DNA of 64,000 nt, from contig NZ_RDTE01000003.1 of NCBI RefSeq assembly GCF_004125265.1, forward strand, positions 6,758,001 through 6,822,000. Reading direction: 5' to 3'. This stretch comes from Streptomyces lydicus (GTDB taxonomy: Bacteria; Actinomycetota; Actinomycetes; Streptomycetales; Streptomycetaceae). Position numbers and translations under genes: made by a program. Positions within the stretch are counted from its first letter, which is position 1, and every line of letters starts with the position of its first letter. This document shows positions 63,099-64,000 of this stretch, piece by piece. Under the pieces are notes generated by a model. It had not been told where the DNA came from. It searched no databases and worked only from the letters and a program-made list of their open reading frames with translations.

Positions 63099-63908
63099 TT
63101 GCGCAGCTACCGGAAGCCCCTCAGCAGATCCCTTGCCCTCGGCGCCGTCGCCCTTGCCGCCGTCAGCCTTCAGCCCGGCTCGGCCTCGGCCGCCCCCTCG
63201 GCCGCCCCGTCCGGCTCCGTCCACCATCAGGTCGTCGGCGGCACCAAGGCCGGCCAGGGTGAATTCCCGTTCATGGTCCGGCTGTCGATGGGTTGCGGCG
63301 GCGCCCTGTACGCCAAGGACATCGTGCTCACCGCCGCGCACTGCGTCGACGGCAGCGGTGCGAACACCTCCATCACGGCCACCGCCGGCGTGGCCGACCT
63401 GGAGGACTCCCACGCCGTCAAGGTGAACTCCACGCAGGTCCTCCAGGCCCCCGGCTACAACGGCAAGGGCAAGGACTGGGCGCTCATCAAGCTCGCCAAG
63501 CCGATCGACCAGCCCACGCTGAAGATCGCCGAGGACGACAAGCTCAACAACGGCGACTTCACCATCGCCGGCTGGGGCGCCGACAAGGAGGGCGGCGACC
63601 AGCAGCGCTACCTCCTCAAGGCCACCGTGCCGTTCGTCGACGACGCCGCCTGCCAGAAGGCCTACGGCGACCAGCTGACGCCCGGCGACGAGATCTGCGC
63701 CGGCAAGCTGGACACCGGCGGCATCGACACCTGCCAGGGGGACTCCGGCGGCCCGATGTTCCGCAAGGACGACGCCGGGCAGTGGCTCCAGGTCGGCATC
63801 GTCTCCTGGGGCGAGGGCTGCGCACGTCCCGGCAAGCCCGGTGTCTACAGCGAGGTGAGCACCTTCGCCGCGAACATCAAGAAGGCCGCGGGCGAACTGG
63901 GCGGCTGA
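63099..63908 (+). CDS. Secreted trypsin-like serine protease
   Basis: 269 aa, chymotrypsin fold (S1A), close in layout to Streptomyces griseus trypsin. Signal peptide about 1-32 (SRSLALGAVALAAVSL...ASA), a short propeptide, then mature N-terminus VVGGTK near residue 45. Catalytic triad His81 (LTAAHC), Asp126 (KDWALIKL), Ser216 (GDSGGP); Asp210 at the specificity pocket predicts cleavage after Lys/Arg. Six cysteines fit three disulfides. TTG start at 63099 with AAAGGAAG upstream; no earlier in-frame start gives a signal peptide. Confidence 0.95.
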   Translation: MRSYRKPLSRSLALGAVALAAVSLQPGSASAAPSAAPSGSVHHQVVGGTKAGQGEFPFMVRLSMGCGGALYAKDIVLTAAHCVDGSGANTSITATAGVADLEDSHAVKVNSTQVLQAPGYNGKGKDWALIKLAKPIDQPTLKIAEDDKLNNGDFTIAGWGADKEGGDQQRYLLKATVPFVDDAACQKAYGDQLTPGDEICAGKLDTGGIDTCQGDSGGPMFRKDDAGQWLQVGIVSWGEGCARPGKPGVYSEVSTFAANIKKAAGELGG

Positions 63909-63966
63909 CCGTTCCTGGTCGGTGCGCCGCGCTTCGTACGCGGCACGTACCGCGTGCACAAGAAGC

Positions 63967-64000
63967 GCACTGAGCACGAGAAGTGCACTGAGCACGAGAA
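63967..64000. repeat. 18-bp tandem repeat at the window edge
   Basis: GCACTGAGCACGAGAA at 63967-63982 recurs at 63985-64000 (period 18); a weaker preceding unit starts about 63949. The array continues past the window. Located about 60 bp after the trypsin stop. Confidence 0.7.

Noticed and set aside
63900..64000. Minus-strand reading VLSALLVLSALLVHAVRAAYEARR at the window edge
   Set aside because: Hydrophobic pattern comes from the 18-bp repeat and the frame runs on antisense to trypsin; no start or end can be defined.

Overview
The window is high-G+C actinobacterial DNA. Third codon positions are almost all G or C, and GTG, TTG and apparently leaderless starts are common. The gene order (dksA-like, lspA, rluD ... 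dnaE ... his ... trp ... lgt ... gltBD) is the conserved core-chromosome arrangement of Streptomyces. About 57 protein genes, several relics and many structured intergenic sites can be supported. I saw no rRNA, tRNA, CRISPR, prophage or insertion sequence.

Layout. 1-7026: envelope and housekeeping genes (zinc-finger DksA/TraR end, lspA, rluD, Na+/H+ antiporter, MscS channel, hydrolase, Tat-exported PhoD phosphatase). 7116-10546: a duplicated two-gene module, each copy a membrane-anchored DsbA-like thioredoxin plus a small polytopic membrane protein with conserved cysteines. 10701-24185: DUF2252 kinase-like protein, dnaE, NYN nuclease-like protein, ABC exporter, DUF2567, ybaK, LON-domain protein and a large membrane protein, with a strong palindromic element at 22246-22502. 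24449-30233: his operon hisD-hisC-hisB-(54-aa membrane protein)-hisH-priA-ridA-hisF, mostly with 1-4 bp overlaps. 30272-34790: a second-type sdhCAB locus divergent from a LysR regulator. 34891-43414: hisI-trpE, trpC-trpM-trpB-trpA and small membrane proteins. No trpF is present, as expected where PriA does both isomerisations. 43531-45985: a third DsbA-like protein and lgt. 46150-56263: CoA-transferase/ADP-ribosylglycohydrolase pair, VIT-type iron transporter, glutamate synthase gltBD. 56379-64000: accessory-looking genes (flavin reductase-like protein and divergent ArsR-type regulator, an SDR relic, F420/PPOX-like enzyme, lipoprotein, MBL hydrolase, alpha/beta hydrolase, unknown protein, HExxH metallopeptidase, secreted trypsin).

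The his and trp genes converge functionally. PriA (in the his operon) supplies the missing TrpF step, TrpE/C/B/A provide the rest of the pathway seen here, and gltBD supplies glutamate for transamination. Three DsbA-like proteins, Lgt, LspA, PhoD and trypsin form an envelope/secretion theme.

The most unusual observations are these: the twice-repeated DsbA/cysteine-membrane-protein module; a ~67 bp inverted-repeat element at 22246-22502; several duplications of gene 3' ends just past their stop codons (clearest for trpE, 68 bp); a 17-bp G-rich stem that is also a G-quadruplex motif between trpM and trpB; a hairpin running into the gltB ribosome-binding site; and a direct-repeat array flanked by inverted repeats at 60168-60256. 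All functional assignments come from motif reading, without database searches.
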